Shown piece after piece: positions 53,097 through 64,000 of a DNA stretch of 64,000 nucleotides. The notes beneath the pieces were generated by a model, which saw only the letters and a list, made by a program, of their open reading frames with translations, did no database searches and was not told the DNA's origin. Every line of letters starts with the position of its first letter. The stretch's first letter is position 1. A program made the translations under genes and the position numbers. This DNA is from Aquilaria yunnanensis (lineage: Eukaryota; Streptophyta; Magnoliopsida; Malvales; Thymelaeaceae): positions 75,587,992 through 75,651,991 of the forward strand of contig CM077600.1 of the NCBI GenBank assembly GCA_039654915.1. The letters are read 5' to 3'.

Positions 53097-53491
53097 TGGT
53101 AGGAAATAGGCACAATATAGAGCCCAAAGAAGACAAATCCCTATGTAATGGATCAAAAATAAAAGGCCTAATGAGTTAATAAGGGAATCTTTATTTCTAG
53201 TGGAAGTAAATCCTGAAACTACAAGATTAGTTAAAGGATTCCTGTCCAGGAGCTATTTACTCTGATCTCATCCAGCTATATAAACTCATTTAATCATCAA
53301 TCCTTAGGTATGACATTTGACCTATTTACCTTCTTGCTTCTCTCCCCATTCACCGAAAAATCTAACATGAGCACTAGAGGGTTTCCCCAAGGAAAGCATC
53401 CAAGGGTTCTGACATTATCTTTATGTGCAAGATCCTACTTCAAAGCTAACCACACTTCGAGGCCAGGCCCATATAATCTTTTTAGCTATCA
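53097..53491 (+). repeat. Tat-C 3' LTR (proposed, about 395 bp)
   Basis: Starts TGGTAGGAAATAGG, ends TTTTTAGCTATCA. Contains a TATA motif (CTATATAAACTC, near 53277) and a stretch near 53365-53405 (ATGAGCACTAGAGGGTTTCC) resembling the Tat-A LTR segment CTTGGGCATCGGAGGTTCCC. No 5' partner LTR was found, so both ends are guesses. Confidence 0.45.
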
Positions 53492-53554
53492 TTAATCTAT
53501 ATACTACATTAAAGTATAAAAAGACTTAGGAGGTGGCTATACACATAAATTTCG

Positions 53555-54600
53555 TGTGTAAAATTACACATTATTAATTATAGCACAAATTACAAAATTG
53601 AAATTTGAAACAAAGATTTTGGAATATTGACTTCCTGGCGTGTTTCTCACATACACAGTCCTCTGGTTATTGCTTTGAGCTTTTGGTGGAGACACAAATA
53701 ACTTCTTCACGAACACAAAACCCAAAATCTGTCTTATGCGGATGCGAACAGATGTTCCTCGTCGCTTCCTTCAAACTAGAACTTTTTGCCGTACTCCTTG
53801 GACTCGGGGCCTTCTAGCAATGTCCACCGTCTTCTTGCCACTTTCCTTGGAGTTTTGACTTGATGTAGCATAAAAACAAACCCTCCACATTTCACACCAC
53901 TTCCACTGAATCTAAATTTGGGCTTGATGTAGCACCATCATGTGTCCTTTGCGTTCCTTACTACATTCTTCAAATCTGGCTTCGAAACTAAGATATGATC
54001 TTGCTTGAATTTTATTTTTTCCCTCTCTGGCCATTTGTGCTTAATCAGCTTGAAGAGTTTGAGAGAGCTTCTTGTAGAAAAATTTTCCTTCTCCCCGGTT
54101 TTGCTTCTCCAATTTTTTCTTGTTCATCCTGCTTTAGCCCAAGGGCCTATTTATAGCTGTTGAGATGAGGCATTTTAGTGTATGATAAACATGTGATAAT
54201 TATCTTTAAATTATCTCTTATATTTATATCAAGAGACAATTTAATATGATAATTATCTTTCATTAATTATCCTAATTACTTAATTTAAAAGGATAATTAA
54301 TGAAAAATTCTAGAGTATTCTAGCAATTGTGGTCCGCCACCATGTGCCTTATTTGCTCCTTATTTTGGGCTTGGAAAATTTTTATATCTATTAGCCTAAT
54401 TGGATTTTAGTCCAAGTAGCATAATAGGTCTTTATTTAGAGTCTTTGGTTGTGTATTTTTAGACTTCAAAAATTATACTCTTTGGACCTGCAACTCCAAA
54501 TTCAATAGGACTTTAGATTTTGGACGTTAGTTTTGAAATAAGCTAGACATTTTATTTATATTTAATTTATTTTTAACCCAATAAAATTTTAATATCTACA
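53555..54600 (-). repeat. Proposed 3' LTR of Tat-D
   Basis: On minus it would start TGTAGATATTAAAATTTTATT (54600, first 20 or so bases) right after the purine-rich CTTGAGGGGATATT, and end near TTTTACACA (53555-53557). It contains TATAAATA on minus near 54160. The partner LTR is outside the window, so the limits rest on these signals only. Confidence 0.4.
54154..54163 (-). promoter_or_regulatory. TATA box in proposed Tat-D LTR
   Basis: CTATAAATAGG on the minus strand, followed by a run that looks like an untranslated leader. It supports the reading of this stretch as a minus-strand LTR. Confidence 0.5.
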
Positions 54601-54612
54601 AATATCCCCTCA

Positions 54613-57059
54613 AGATTATTTATTTATACACATTTTTTGTGGTGTAATAAATAAAATAATCTTTATTTTTTTTATTGGAGAAAATTTGTTGTAGCCTTCA
54701 AGATGTGAGAAAAATTTTGCCATGAAACATGCACCTAGTTGAATGTGCATCGACTTTAATATCCTCCACAAACAATAATTCCAATTTGAGCAGGAAATAA
54801 TTTGATTTGAGCTCTTTTATCATTGCAACAGTAAATAAACTTTATTGCTTCATTAAGTAAGGGTTGAATTTGCCTTTAATTATGTAATAAGTGCATGAGT
54901 TAAAAGTAAAGCTCCAATTCCTTTAGGATTTCATCTTCAAACTCAACTAGAATTTATAAACCTAATAGACCTAAACCCAGGACACATGTAAATTAAGCAT
55001 CAATTGCAACCTCCCACAATTCGAAATAGCAAGGTAGACTTTGATTTTTTTGTGGTAGTCTCTATCTTCCTTCTTTTTCACTGGCTTGCTATTCATTGAT
55101 CCACTTGATTCTTTTATGCAAATTTGTTTGTAGGTGGATGAGTACAAGCTTCCTCTCTATTTATCCGAGACATTTTTCCTCTTTTCAAGTTGACATGTGT
55201 GAGCTTTTCTTTTTCCTTTATGCCAATGCGTGTCTGTTGCATGCATGTTCTCTTGAGCATGTACTATTTTATTTGTTCCAAGATCTTTAAGCCTCTTGCT
55301 TTTTTACTTTTTCATGAACATAAATCCACTCGGAATTTATTCCAAGCTTTTACGCATCTTATTTGGCTTTTTCTTTTTCATGAAAACAAACCCACCACAT
55401 TAATTGTTGTTGGATTTCTTATTGACCTTCATACCATAATTCTCTCCTACAGTAATCACTAGCATCCGTGTTGGTTTCTTTTTCAATTCCCTTTTAAATT
55501 CTAGAAAGTGCGTGAGCTGATTTTTTTTTTTTTTTGTTTCTCTTTCTTTCGGAATTTGTTGCAAGGCCGTAACCATCGAGTATTGGAGTATTTCTTGTGT
55601 CCAATTTTGAAATTGTTGACCGAAGCATTGCATGACATCTATAAACCTCCAAGTTGTAAGTGTTGGGTTAAGTAGGAATGCCATGTTCCGATGCCTTTTA
55701 TCTACCTCTACTATTAAGTGGAAAGAACTAACAAGCTTATTCAACTTTTTTCTTTTTTGCAAGGCTTATTAGCTTGCTTAAGTTCATGATTCCTCGGTGC
55801 CATGGGGACCCAAAGGCTTAAATATAAATTGTCTCCAAACTTTGATTTTGGAATTTTTTATCTTTTTGGATCCTAAGGGCATGGATAAATCTTTTAGGTT
55901 TTAAGGAATATCTTTTCAGCCCTGTCTCTATGCTTTTTTTCAATCACAGACCCCCTAAGTTCTTTTTCTATGGAGTGATCATTATTGCTTTTGCTGCTAC
56001 ATCAAGCTTCTTTTTTATGAGTGGGATACTGTATTGCATGATAGCTGGCTCAAAGGTGCGCTCAAAAGTTATGCTGACTTCCAAGCCTTTGAAGATAAGT
56101 TATGCCGACTTCCAAGCCTTTGAAGATTGATTGGATTGCCGAGTATAAAGATGGCAAATGTTTGATATTTTCAAGGGCCATCATGAAGCCATGTTCTGGA
56201 GGAGATGTTGGTCTACTTAAGTTTGTTGTTCGCTATCCTTCTATTGGTTCCTAAGCCATGGAGCACCTGGACCGAGTTAAGAAACCAAGAATGCCGATGC
56301 TTAGTAAGTATCCCTTAGAGAAGGATATGATTACTAGAGATGTCATCTTACAGAATTGTTGACCATCTTTGTGCTTTCCCCTATCCATGTGAATGTTCAT
56401 GAATTTTGAGGCTATATGTTGCAAAGTTTATTTCCCAATACCAACTGAAGTGTGGCCCTTCACTTGATTTAGGGGGTGAGATTCAGTATTTGTGTGGTTT
56501 CAAGAAATGGACTATCAACACATATGGCTTACTGCAGGTGAACCAGTTCAATGACTTAGCTTCCATTGACATTCAGCTTTAAAGCTTTTAACTAGTGCAT
56601 GGGCATACAACTTTTTTGAAGTTTCAACCTCCACATCTTTGACAAATGTTCCAAATTTGTAGCTTGACATAAAAGCTTTATACTTACAACTTCTCACTTC
56701 AAAACTTGATGGCTTTCAGCTTTTCCCCTTTTAAAGTCCTCACTTTACTTGAGTTCGTGACGAAGGATTTTTATTTTTTGATTTAGCCATTCACAGTTTA
56801 TACTCATGTGGGTCAGAAATATTACATTTATTTTGAGGATTTTCACCATACATAGCTCATACTCATGCGAGCCAAGAGTATTACATTTTTTTTGTTTTTT
56901 TGTTTTTTGTTGTTTTTTTCATACAGCTTAGGCTCTTGTCACAAGGAGCATGCCCTTGAGTCTTCACACATAGAACTTTCACGAACTTTTCACTGATAGA
57001 GCCAATTCTTAAGTCATCCTTGTCCACCACTCTGTGAGCGCTATTGGTGTAGGCTTCGA
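54613..57059. other. Unassigned AT-rich 3' region of Tat-D
   Basis: About 2.4 kb between the polypurine tract and the integrase end. Short plus-strand frames (55096-55462, 55930-56130) have no known motif. In the other Tat elements this place holds the antisense gene, and frames here are also on the opposite strand, but no similarity could be recognised. A 31 bp tandem duplication lies at 56066-56096/56097-56127. Confidence 0.45.
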
Positions 57060-58385
57060 TCACTACATACAAGCCATCCTACTTCAACACAAACATTCCT
57101 CCAACTTAATTATGATGATTGGTCTCAAAAAGGCTAACACTAGGTCTCTAAATTTAAATGTCCTCAGGTAAACCTTTTTGTTGAAAGCTTTTTTCATGTG
57201 AGCTTGATAACACTCTAATTACTATTGAGCTTCAAGTATCTTCTTGTCTAGCATGCCCAACTCTTCTAGCTGCAACTTGGCACTAACATGCCCAACTCTT
57301 CTAGCTGCAACTTGGGATTCTCCTCATTGGTTAATCCTTCTTGCAGAACTATCTTCAACGAAATGATTTGGCACTCCAGTGGGAGGACCATTTCTACACC
57401 GTAGACCAAGGAATATGGAGTTGCTTGCGTAATGGTCTGATGTGTTATTTGATACACCCAAAGGACTTCTCCAACTTTCTCATGTCAATCTCTCTTTGAT
57501 ATAAAGACAACTTTTTTCAAAAAAAAATTGCATAGCATTTTGTTGAAGGCTTCGGCTATCCGTTAACTGTAGTGTTACACAACGATGAGTTTTGTTGGAT
57601 AAACTTAAACTTGATACAAATTTTATCCATTAACTTGTTATAGATTGGCTTTCCATTGCTAGTGATGATATAGCAGGGGACACCATATCAATAGATGATA
57701 TTTGCTTTAATAAACTTCACCACATTGTCCTTCTTTACTTCCTCCAATTGGACAATTTCTATCCATTTTGAAAAATAATCTGTGGTGACCAAGATAAATA
57801 AGTGCCTAACGAATAACTAAGAAGTGATTGGTCCCATAATATCAAGTCCCCGAACATCAAAAGACCAAAAAGCCATTGTAGGATATAAATGCTCTAGAGG
57901 TTAACATAGAACTGGCAGGCTTAGTATTTCATGGCATATCTAATGCAGTCATTTACCATGGTTGGCCAATAGTACCCCATCCTTTAGATATGACAGTAAA
58001 GCATTGGTCTAGATTGATGAGCTTTATAAATTTTGGAATGAGCTTATTCTATAACTTGGTCGGCTTTTTTATCATTTAGGCTTCTAAAAGGGACCCATTC
58101 AGGAAAGCAATGATAGAGAACTTTCTTAAAGTGGATGAACCTCTGTGCCCTTCAGTGAATATTGGCTTGATGATGAGAATCTTCAAGCAAGTCGTTACAT
58201 TCCAGGTAACTAACAAATGGTTGTCTCCAATCTTCTTTTGGTTTTATGATAGAGACAATATGGCTACTTTTGTCTTCCTCAACCAACATTTGTGGTGTTA
58301 CACATCGTTTGCACACTTAGATTGGGTTTTCTTGTTTAATTGAATTTGTTAGAACAGCTGCTAAGCTGGCTAAGGCATCGGCATG
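57060..58385 (-). pseudogene. Integrase of Tat-D, broken
   Basis: On minus: zinc-finger fragment GYYWPTMVNDCIRYAMKY near 57980-57920; core with YGVPCYIITSNGK near 57680, where the catalytic Asp of TDNG is Ser; end of the core ITHQTITQATPYSLVYGVEM (57450-57390), then C-terminal region to about 57060. Stops are frequent. A 29 bp segment is duplicated in tandem at 57252-57280 and 57287-57315 (period 35). The linker to RNase H is cut at 58390 by the solo LTR. Confidence 0.8.
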
Positions 58386-58390
58386 CCGAT

Positions 58391-60880
58391 TGTTACCACC
58401 TCACAAAATGGAAGAATTACAAGTATGTCATAATGGCTAAAAACCATTATATTGTGTAATTCTCACCATAGTGATTGAAGTGTGGGGGGTAAAAGGCATG
58501 ATCAACACCTCCTTAAAAGTGTTCCAAGTTGGTAACTTGGCCCCCAAGAAAATTCTTAAGGATTGCTTGTTTGTCAAGCAACCTATGGACTTTTTTGTAA
58601 GGTTTTGGAAATTCGGGTACTCAATTGCAAAACTCTCAAGAAAGAAACTTGGCGAGTTATGGGAAGGATGTAAATGGTATGAAAGTGCTATTGGAGGGCC
58701 AAATTGCTCATGGAAGATAAGTTTGGACAAAGGAAACACTAAAAGCAATAAGGACCTAAATGTCCTAGTGTAAACCTTAAGGTGTTCAAGCTTTTGACTT
58801 AAGTCTAAGAGTGGAATTTTGGGGTTGTCCCACCATGGGGGAGGCAGCCATGACTTGATAATTAGTCAAAAATGTTTGGCACATGTGTACCAATGAGTTT
58901 AAGACAAAGAAACCATAATTAGTGGGAAGGAAAATGACATAAAGCAAGGTTAAGCTTGTTAAGCGTGTTTTGGTGCCCTTAAGCTCATTTAAGGTCATTT
59001 AAGTGGCCAAATCACTTATCCCACTATCATTTTCATCCTCCCCCAGCCCAAGAACACAACCATACTTCCTCCATAGCCACCACACCTTCAAACTTACAAT
59101 TGATTGAAATTGAAGGCAAAAGGAAGCAATTGGAAGCAAACTATAGCTATTTCTTGCATACTTCAAGGATTAAGCTTAAAATTCGGCCTACTCACTTTGG
59201 TAAGGGTTCTCTTGCTTTCATGGGTTGTTTTCTGTATTTTCAAACATCCATAGAGCTATGGCTAAGCTTGGAAGAGAGCCATGAGCTTGATAAACCAAGC
59301 TTATTGAGGGGAGTGCACTTATTGAAGGTTTTGTGACCTATTGTCAAGTGCACAAAGATGGCAGTGAAATGAGGGTTTCTAGAGCCCAAAGTTAGTACTA
59401 ACTACTGTTAAAATCCTCCTAAGGCCGAGCATTAGCTTGAGGAGGGCTGCCATAGTGATTTGATTATGTTTATTATGTGTTTTATGGACTAACCCATGGT
59501 ATATGTTGCTGCCACATTTCATGTGTTTGTTGTTTGTGTTTGGCTGCTGCATTTGGTTGCTATATCCTGTATATATGCATTGTGGTTTTTTTGTTTTAGT
59601 GTCTTTGGATGCAGGTTTTAATGAGGATCACATTACCTTAAGAAACCAAGTGTTACCCTTACTAAGTTTCTCAATGAAACTTACTCCCCTCAATTCTGTC
59701 ATTTCAGGTCCAGCTGAAAGATCACCTTCAAACTAACCTTTTTGGTTTGAGTTTTGATCTGAAATTTCAGGTACATTAACTTCCATATGTCTAGTTGTGA
59801 TCTGGAAATTTTGGTGATTTTAGGAGCACATTTGGTATTTTTAATGGTGGTACTTACTGTGTTGTGCAGCAGCTGTCCAGCATCCTGTTTTTGGAGTCCA
59901 TTGTGTCTCAGGACCTCCTATGACCTAGGGTGCGTATTTAGCTGAGTTAAGACCATATTGTAGTGCATGTATGCATGTACATGTAGTGTATATAAAATGA
60001 GACAAGTATGTGAACATTTGAGTAATGTTTTGGCTATGTAAGTGATGTGGTGCAAAGCTGCCTAAGTGTGAATGATGGGCTGCTTACTTGTAAATTTTGT
60101 TTTGGCCACATAAAGTTGTTAATAGAAAGGGAATGTAATTCCTATGTGTAATGGACATATATGGGATAGCTTTGTAGGGCTTTCCCCTTGTGAATGAAGT
60201 GTTTGCATGGTTTGGAAAAATTCTATGGGCAAAATGGTCCAAAAGTTGCCAGAATTTTGACTCTGAACATAAAGTTTAATATCTCCCTGTGTAGAATGAA
60301 CCTTAGTATGAAATTTTGACCACACCTAGAAGACATCTAGAAGGTTAACTGGGATTTGGAATTTCTAGATTTAGAGCCCTGTGGCCAAAGATATGACATT
60401 GCAAAGTTGGCTGAGTTACTGTTCATTTGGTCAGAATTTTGTAACCAACTTAAAAAATCCATAACTTGGTCCATAGGTGGGCTATTGATGTAAAAAAAAA
60501 TTTCTTGGTTTGATCTAAGTCTCTACTTGATAATGGAGCAAATAAAACAGGGGGCTATGTGGCTAGAATGATACAGTTTATTAGTGGAAGTTACAGGTGC
60601 AGTAGCTGGCCACTAGAACTTAACAAGATTGCCTAATGTGTGGAAGCCAAAACTAAGACTTGTGCTAGTGTTTTCCTTCTTTGCTGCCATGGTGTGCATG
60701 CAATGTGAATATGTGTGTGATGGTTGGACCAATATGCATGTATTTACGTAGTGCCCAAGAGGGCCACTTGGGTATGCACACTACGGGTAGTGTTCTGATG
60801 GCCTACAGAACATTACCAATCCTGGGAGTCTAAATGCACAGTTTTGGCACCATAACTGGACTACTCCGGAGTGGGTAACA
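58391..60880 (+). repeat. Chromovirus solo LTR (plus), complete, 2490 bp
   Basis: TGTTACCACC ... GTGGGTAACA, with target duplication CCGAT at 58386-58390 and 60881-60885. It is the complete reference copy of the LTR family also present at 1474-2284/12405-14072 and (minus) 2285-2611/10265-12399. No internal sequence remains. Confidence 0.95.
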
Positions 60881-60885
60881 CCGAT

Positions 60886-61260
60886 TATGCCCCTAAGTGA
60901 CATGGTGAATGCTTACTTGATCTAACCGCTTGAATAGATGTATTGCATACTTGAAGTAAGGGAGTGGTTCAAGCTTCCAAACATCATATTCTTGGAAACG
61001 TTGATTGATCACCAGCTTAAAGTCTCCAAAGATCTCCAATTCTTGGATTTACATGTCTACGACTGCTTTTAATCCAATTAGTAAGGCTTGGTACTCTGCA
61101 ACATTGTTTGAGCCCTTCTTGAGTAAGCTAAAGGAATACGGTATAACCTCATTGGAGGGAACGAACATAACACTTGCCCCATTCCATATTTCTGAGATGC
61201 ACCATCAGAGAACATCTTTTAGGATGAAATGATTTGTGAAAAAATAACTTCCTCATCTGG
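60886..61260 (-). pseudogene. Archaeal-type RNase H of Tat-D
   Basis: On minus, broken fragments: FSDGASQKYGMG near 61205, then a part matching the NNVAEYQALLIGL motif near 61115-61070 and the GDFKLVINQ motif near 61030. It is the second RNase H typical of Tat/Ogre elements. Several stops; cut at its right neighbour by none, at its left by the solo LTR. Confidence 0.65.
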
Positions 61261-61278
61261 TAGGTCTTCTAGGAGTTC

Positions 61279-61700
61279 TCATTTTGCCGGTATTAGATGA
61301 TCAACTGAGAAGTCTAGCAATACTTGCTCTTTGGTTGCCTTTTGTGGGATGAATATTATGTCAAACTTAGACAAAAAAAGAGCCCATTTAGCCAATCTTC
61401 CACAGAGCATCAGTCTTGACATCAAGTACTTCAATGGATCAGCTTTTGACACAAGATGGACTATGTGGCCTAGCATGTAATGCCTTAGCTTATTTGCAGT
61501 AAAGATCAATGCAAGGCAGATCTTCTCAATAAGGGAATAATTAGCCTCTGCACCCACTAGCCTTTAACTCAAGTAGTATAGTGTATTTTCCTTCCCCATG
61601 TCATTTTGTTGAATAAGGAACGCCCCTAAGGTGTGTTCATGGGTAACTATGTACAATATTAGAAGTTTTCCTTAAATAAGAGCAGCAATAACAAGAGGAT
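61279..61700 (-). pseudogene. First RNase H of Tat-D
   Basis: 61557-61279 is open for 92 codons: YSLIEKICLALIFTANKLRH, YMLGHIVHLVSKADPLKYLM and GRLAKWALFLSKFDIIFIPQ, the well-known block at the end of the RNase H in Ogre/Tat elements. The part before it (61700-61558) is broken. Confidence 0.85.
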
Positions 61701-62480
61701 GAAGTAGGTAGTCCTTTATGCTTTGAAATGCATTTCTACAATCATCATCCAAGATAAAAGGCATGTCTTTTTCTAAGAGCCTACTAAACGGGTGGCATCT
61801 TCTTACAAGGTTGGAGATAAACCACTTTATGTATGTTATAGTTCATTGCAAGCTTTTAAGCTCACTAGTGTAACTTGGTTCAGGCATTTTTAAGATTGCA
61901 TTTATCTTTGATCGGTCCACCTTAATGCCACAATGATGGATGATGAATCCTAAGAACTTTTCAGAAATAATGCCAAAAGCAAATTTAAGGGGATTCACTT
62001 TAATTGGTATTTGTAAAGTCAATCAAAGACATCATGTAAGTTTTTTAGGTGCTTTGCCCTACTGTTTGTTTTCACCACCAAGTCATCGACATAGCATTTT
62101 ACTTTCCCATGCAACATGTCATTAAAATTCTTCGCATCGCCATTTGTAAGTTACATCAACACTCATGAGTCCAAACAGCATAACTTTGTAGTATTAGATC
62201 CCTTTCAGAGTATGAAAGGCTATAAGCTCCTCATCTTTTCAGATCCATGAAGATTTGGTTATAACCAAAAAAATCATCCATGAAAGATAAGTCTTCATGC
62301 CCCATCATTGCATCAACCATTAATTCTGTTATGGGCAAGGGAAAGTCATCTTTTGGGCAAGCTAGATTCAGGTCCCAAAAGTCTATACAGATTTTGATTT
62401 AGCCATTCTTCTTCCTCACCACCATAATATTTAAAATCCATGTAAGGTATTTAACTTCTCGAATAAAACCAACAACGATA
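61701..62480 (-). pseudogene. Reverse transcriptase of Tat-D
   Basis: On minus: KIC-IDF-DLN-ACPKDDFPLPI near 62390-62340, DLSFMDDFFGYNQIFMDL near 62300-62250, the active site YVDD (CYVDDLVVK near 62095-62070), and the thumb region with HHCGIKVDR-type sequence near 61930. Many stops and shifts between them. The YVDD motif itself is unchanged. Confidence 0.8.
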
Positions 62481-63449
62481 AGCTTATCCACTACAGCTTC
62501 AATTTATGGGTGAAGTTCTGACTAAAATTTCTATTAAGCTTGTATGAGGGGGTGCGAGCCATGCTTTACAGCAAAGCGATGAACAGTGACCTTCAGATCA
62601 ATTCGGGCAACTCTTTATAGGACCATGCAAAGACATTTTCATATTCTTTAAGCAATTGAAAGTACTTTATCTCCTCTTCAGGACCCAACAAAGCAATCAT
62701 GAACACTGGCTTTGGATGATCTGGTGTCCCCAAGTTTAATTCCTCCAAGTCATTAATGGTTACTTGACCCCCTCCTCAAAAGCTTCAGTTATAGGGCTTA
62801 ATGAGGTGCTTGGGCGGGACGCCTTTGTCTCCTTTGCTTTTGGTACTTAGTTTTTTGTTGTGCTTTCGGAGGAGCTCCATTTGACCCAAGATGTGCAAAA
62901 ATAGAGGTCATTTGTCTATTATTGGCAAGGGTTTTTAGTCCCAAGCACTTGAATACAAAGACTCAGACATTTTTATGGGTTTCCTCCTCTTTTCGGTTGA
63001 CTTGCTGCTCTACTTGGTCTTCATCATACTCTTAGATTTAGATCATCACCAGGTTGTATGATGCATTCTTTATCTTAATCCTTATAGCATCAGAAGGTTG
63101 ATATCCAAAACCATGCCTTTCTCTAAGTTGTCCTTTTCCAAGGATCACATTCAAATCACCAAATTGTTAGGTTTACCTTTGCCATATCTTGCCTTTTGAA
63201 ACAATTTTTTTACCTCGGGACCAAACCATGCATTTGCTTTTAAATTTTGAAATTCTTTCATTTTCTTTGTATGTTCATTAGATATAGCCAATTTAGAAAG
63301 TAAAAAAATCAATAGGACTAAGTGTTCTTCTAGTGTTTTGGCATATTCCTTAAAAAAAGAGGTTTGCTTTTTATGGATGTTCTCTTTGGTGTTTTTGGCT
63401 TTAAGGAGCATTATGGGGAGAATCATGGGCTTTGTGTCTTGGTTATCCT
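62481..63449 (-). pseudogene. Tat-D region between protease and reverse transcriptase
   Basis: Degenerate pol linker. One open frame of 91 codons (63426-63151) is Lys-rich with KAKNTKENIHKKQ and EHLVLLIFLLSKLAIS. No enzyme motif. Its position between the protease and RT supports the linker reading. Confidence 0.5.
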
Positions 63450-63989
63450 CTAGGTAGCACTTGACATTAGCAAAATAAGTTTCCTCAATGTCAAAGAGGT
63501 GGTTTCTACCATGAGACGCTTAATACTTCCATCACTATCAACATACTTAAAGAATTGGTGCCAAGTTGATAGTACAACTCCATTTTCATGTATCCAAGTT
63601 CGTCCAAACAACAAGTCATATGAAATACTTATGTCAATAATATGGAACAAGGTGGAGGTTTTCAACTCTTTTACCTCCATTATAAGTTGGACTTTCCTTA
63701 CAAAATGTTGCCTATTTTGGTTGAAGCCTTGGATGATCAACCTGCTACTTGAAAGATCCTTTCTAGATAATCTAATTTTCTTCATGGTTTGAATAGGCAT
63801 GATATTCACAGCGAAGCCACCATCAATTAAGATCCTTCCAATCCAATGTTGACAAATATATCTGCTCACGTAAAAAGGCTGATTATGTTGGTGATACCCC
63901 CAACTACAAGTTTTTTTCATTGAAAGAGATGGTAGCCATGTAGGTAACACTCCTATCATTTGCTCTTTCGTGAAACACTTTTCCTTCAT
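63450..63989 (-). pseudogene. Aspartic protease region of Tat-D (partial at window edge)
   Basis: 179 open codons on minus, cut by the edge. GRILIDGGFAVNIMPIQTMK carries the D-G-G active site used in this Ogre/Tat branch (D-T/S-G in most retroelements), and ISYDLLFGRTWIHENGVVLS is the second conserved protease block. It would cut the Gag-Pol polyprotein. The open length suggests that decay is uneven along the element. Confidence 0.8.
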
Positions 63990-64000
63990 AAGCTCATGGC

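Larger units (their letters stand above)
16440..53491 (+). mobile_element. Tat-C: old decayed Tat-type element, host of most insertions
   Basis: Pieces of one plus-strand Tat element occur in order: gag (16440-17260), RT end and RNase H (17340-17640, 19068-19810), integrase (19985-21100), antisense gene (23960-22441 and 52400-51547 on minus), polypurine tract and 3' LTR (53084-53491). The pieces join cleanly when inserts with 5 bp target duplications are removed. Every coding part is full of stops. The left limit is only the first recognisable gag codon; the 5' LTR is not identified. It is the oldest element of this cluster, because Tat-B, the copia LTRs and the gag-only element all lie inside it. 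Confidence 0.7.
53555..63989 (-). mobile_element. Tat-D: Ogre/Tat-type element (minus), runs off right edge
   Basis: Minus-strand order from right: protease (63989-63450), reverse transcriptase (about 62450-61700), RNase H (61557-61279), archaeal-type RNase H (61260-60886), integrase (58385-57060), unassigned 3' region, polypurine tract and 3' LTR. The protease motif DGG and RT wording differ from Tat-B, so it is another branch. Many stops. A chromovirus solo LTR lies at 58391-60880. The 5' LTR and gag are beyond the window. Confidence 0.75.

Noticed and set aside
53492..53554. Exact border and target duplication between Tat-C LTR and Tat-D LTR
   Set aside because: Partner LTRs are missing for both, so no duplication can be checked; only approximate borders are given.
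1..63989. Host protein-coding genes, tRNA or rRNA genes
   Set aside because: All frames with recognisable motifs belong to retrotransposons; tRNA-like strings are primer binding sites.

Overview
This is a stretch of plant nuclear DNA made almost entirely of LTR retrotransposons nested inside one another. The evidence for a plant is the presence of plant-type families: chromoviruses with a chromodomain, Tat/Ogre-type Ty3/gypsy elements with a second RNase H, and a Ty1/copia element primed by initiator tRNA-Met. I see no host gene, tRNA or rRNA gene. The species cannot be told from this sequence; a flowering plant with a large, repeat-rich genome is likely.

Layout, left to right. (1) 1-14072: end of a Tekay/Del-type chromovirus with its 2.5 kb 3' LTR. 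A solo LTR of the same family (minus strand, 2285-12399, TSD GTAAG) sits inside that LTR. A defective Tat element, 'Tat-A' (2612-10259, TSD ATACC), sits inside the solo LTR. (2) 14073-16440: unassigned, AT-rich. (3) About 16440-53491: an old, decayed plus-strand Tat element, 'Tat-C', expanded by six later insertions: a minus-strand copia solo LTR (17648-19062), a divergent truncated copia LTR (about 21250-22440), the minus-strand 'Tat-B' (23966-45814), and a young gag-only element (45891-51541). Tat-B in turn carries a full-length copia element (24012-32139) and two copia solo LTRs (41858-43273, 43554-44970). (4) About 53555-63989: minus-strand 'Tat-D' (Ogre-like), cut by a third chromovirus solo LTR (58391-60880, TSD CCGAT), running off the right edge. 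Nine insertions have a perfect 5 bp target duplication, so order and boundaries are well supported.

The most interesting content is a gene on the antisense strand of the Tat elements, between integrase and the 3' LTR. In Tat-A it reads as exactly 720 codons once three short GT-AG introns (70, 82 and 92 bp) are removed; it has its own TATA box about 250 bp upstream of the ATG, an N-terminal domain resembling the family annotated as 'putative gypsy type transposon', and a coiled-coil C-terminus. Tat-B holds the same gene with introns at the same places, and Tat-C an older, interrupted copy. The second notable item is the gag-only element. Its LTRs differ at only about seven positions, its gag frame is intact, and where pol should be it has an open 541-codon frame of unknown function that runs into the 3' LTR.

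All pol genes here are broken. No element looks able to move by itself; the gag-only element could at most be moved by a related autonomous partner.
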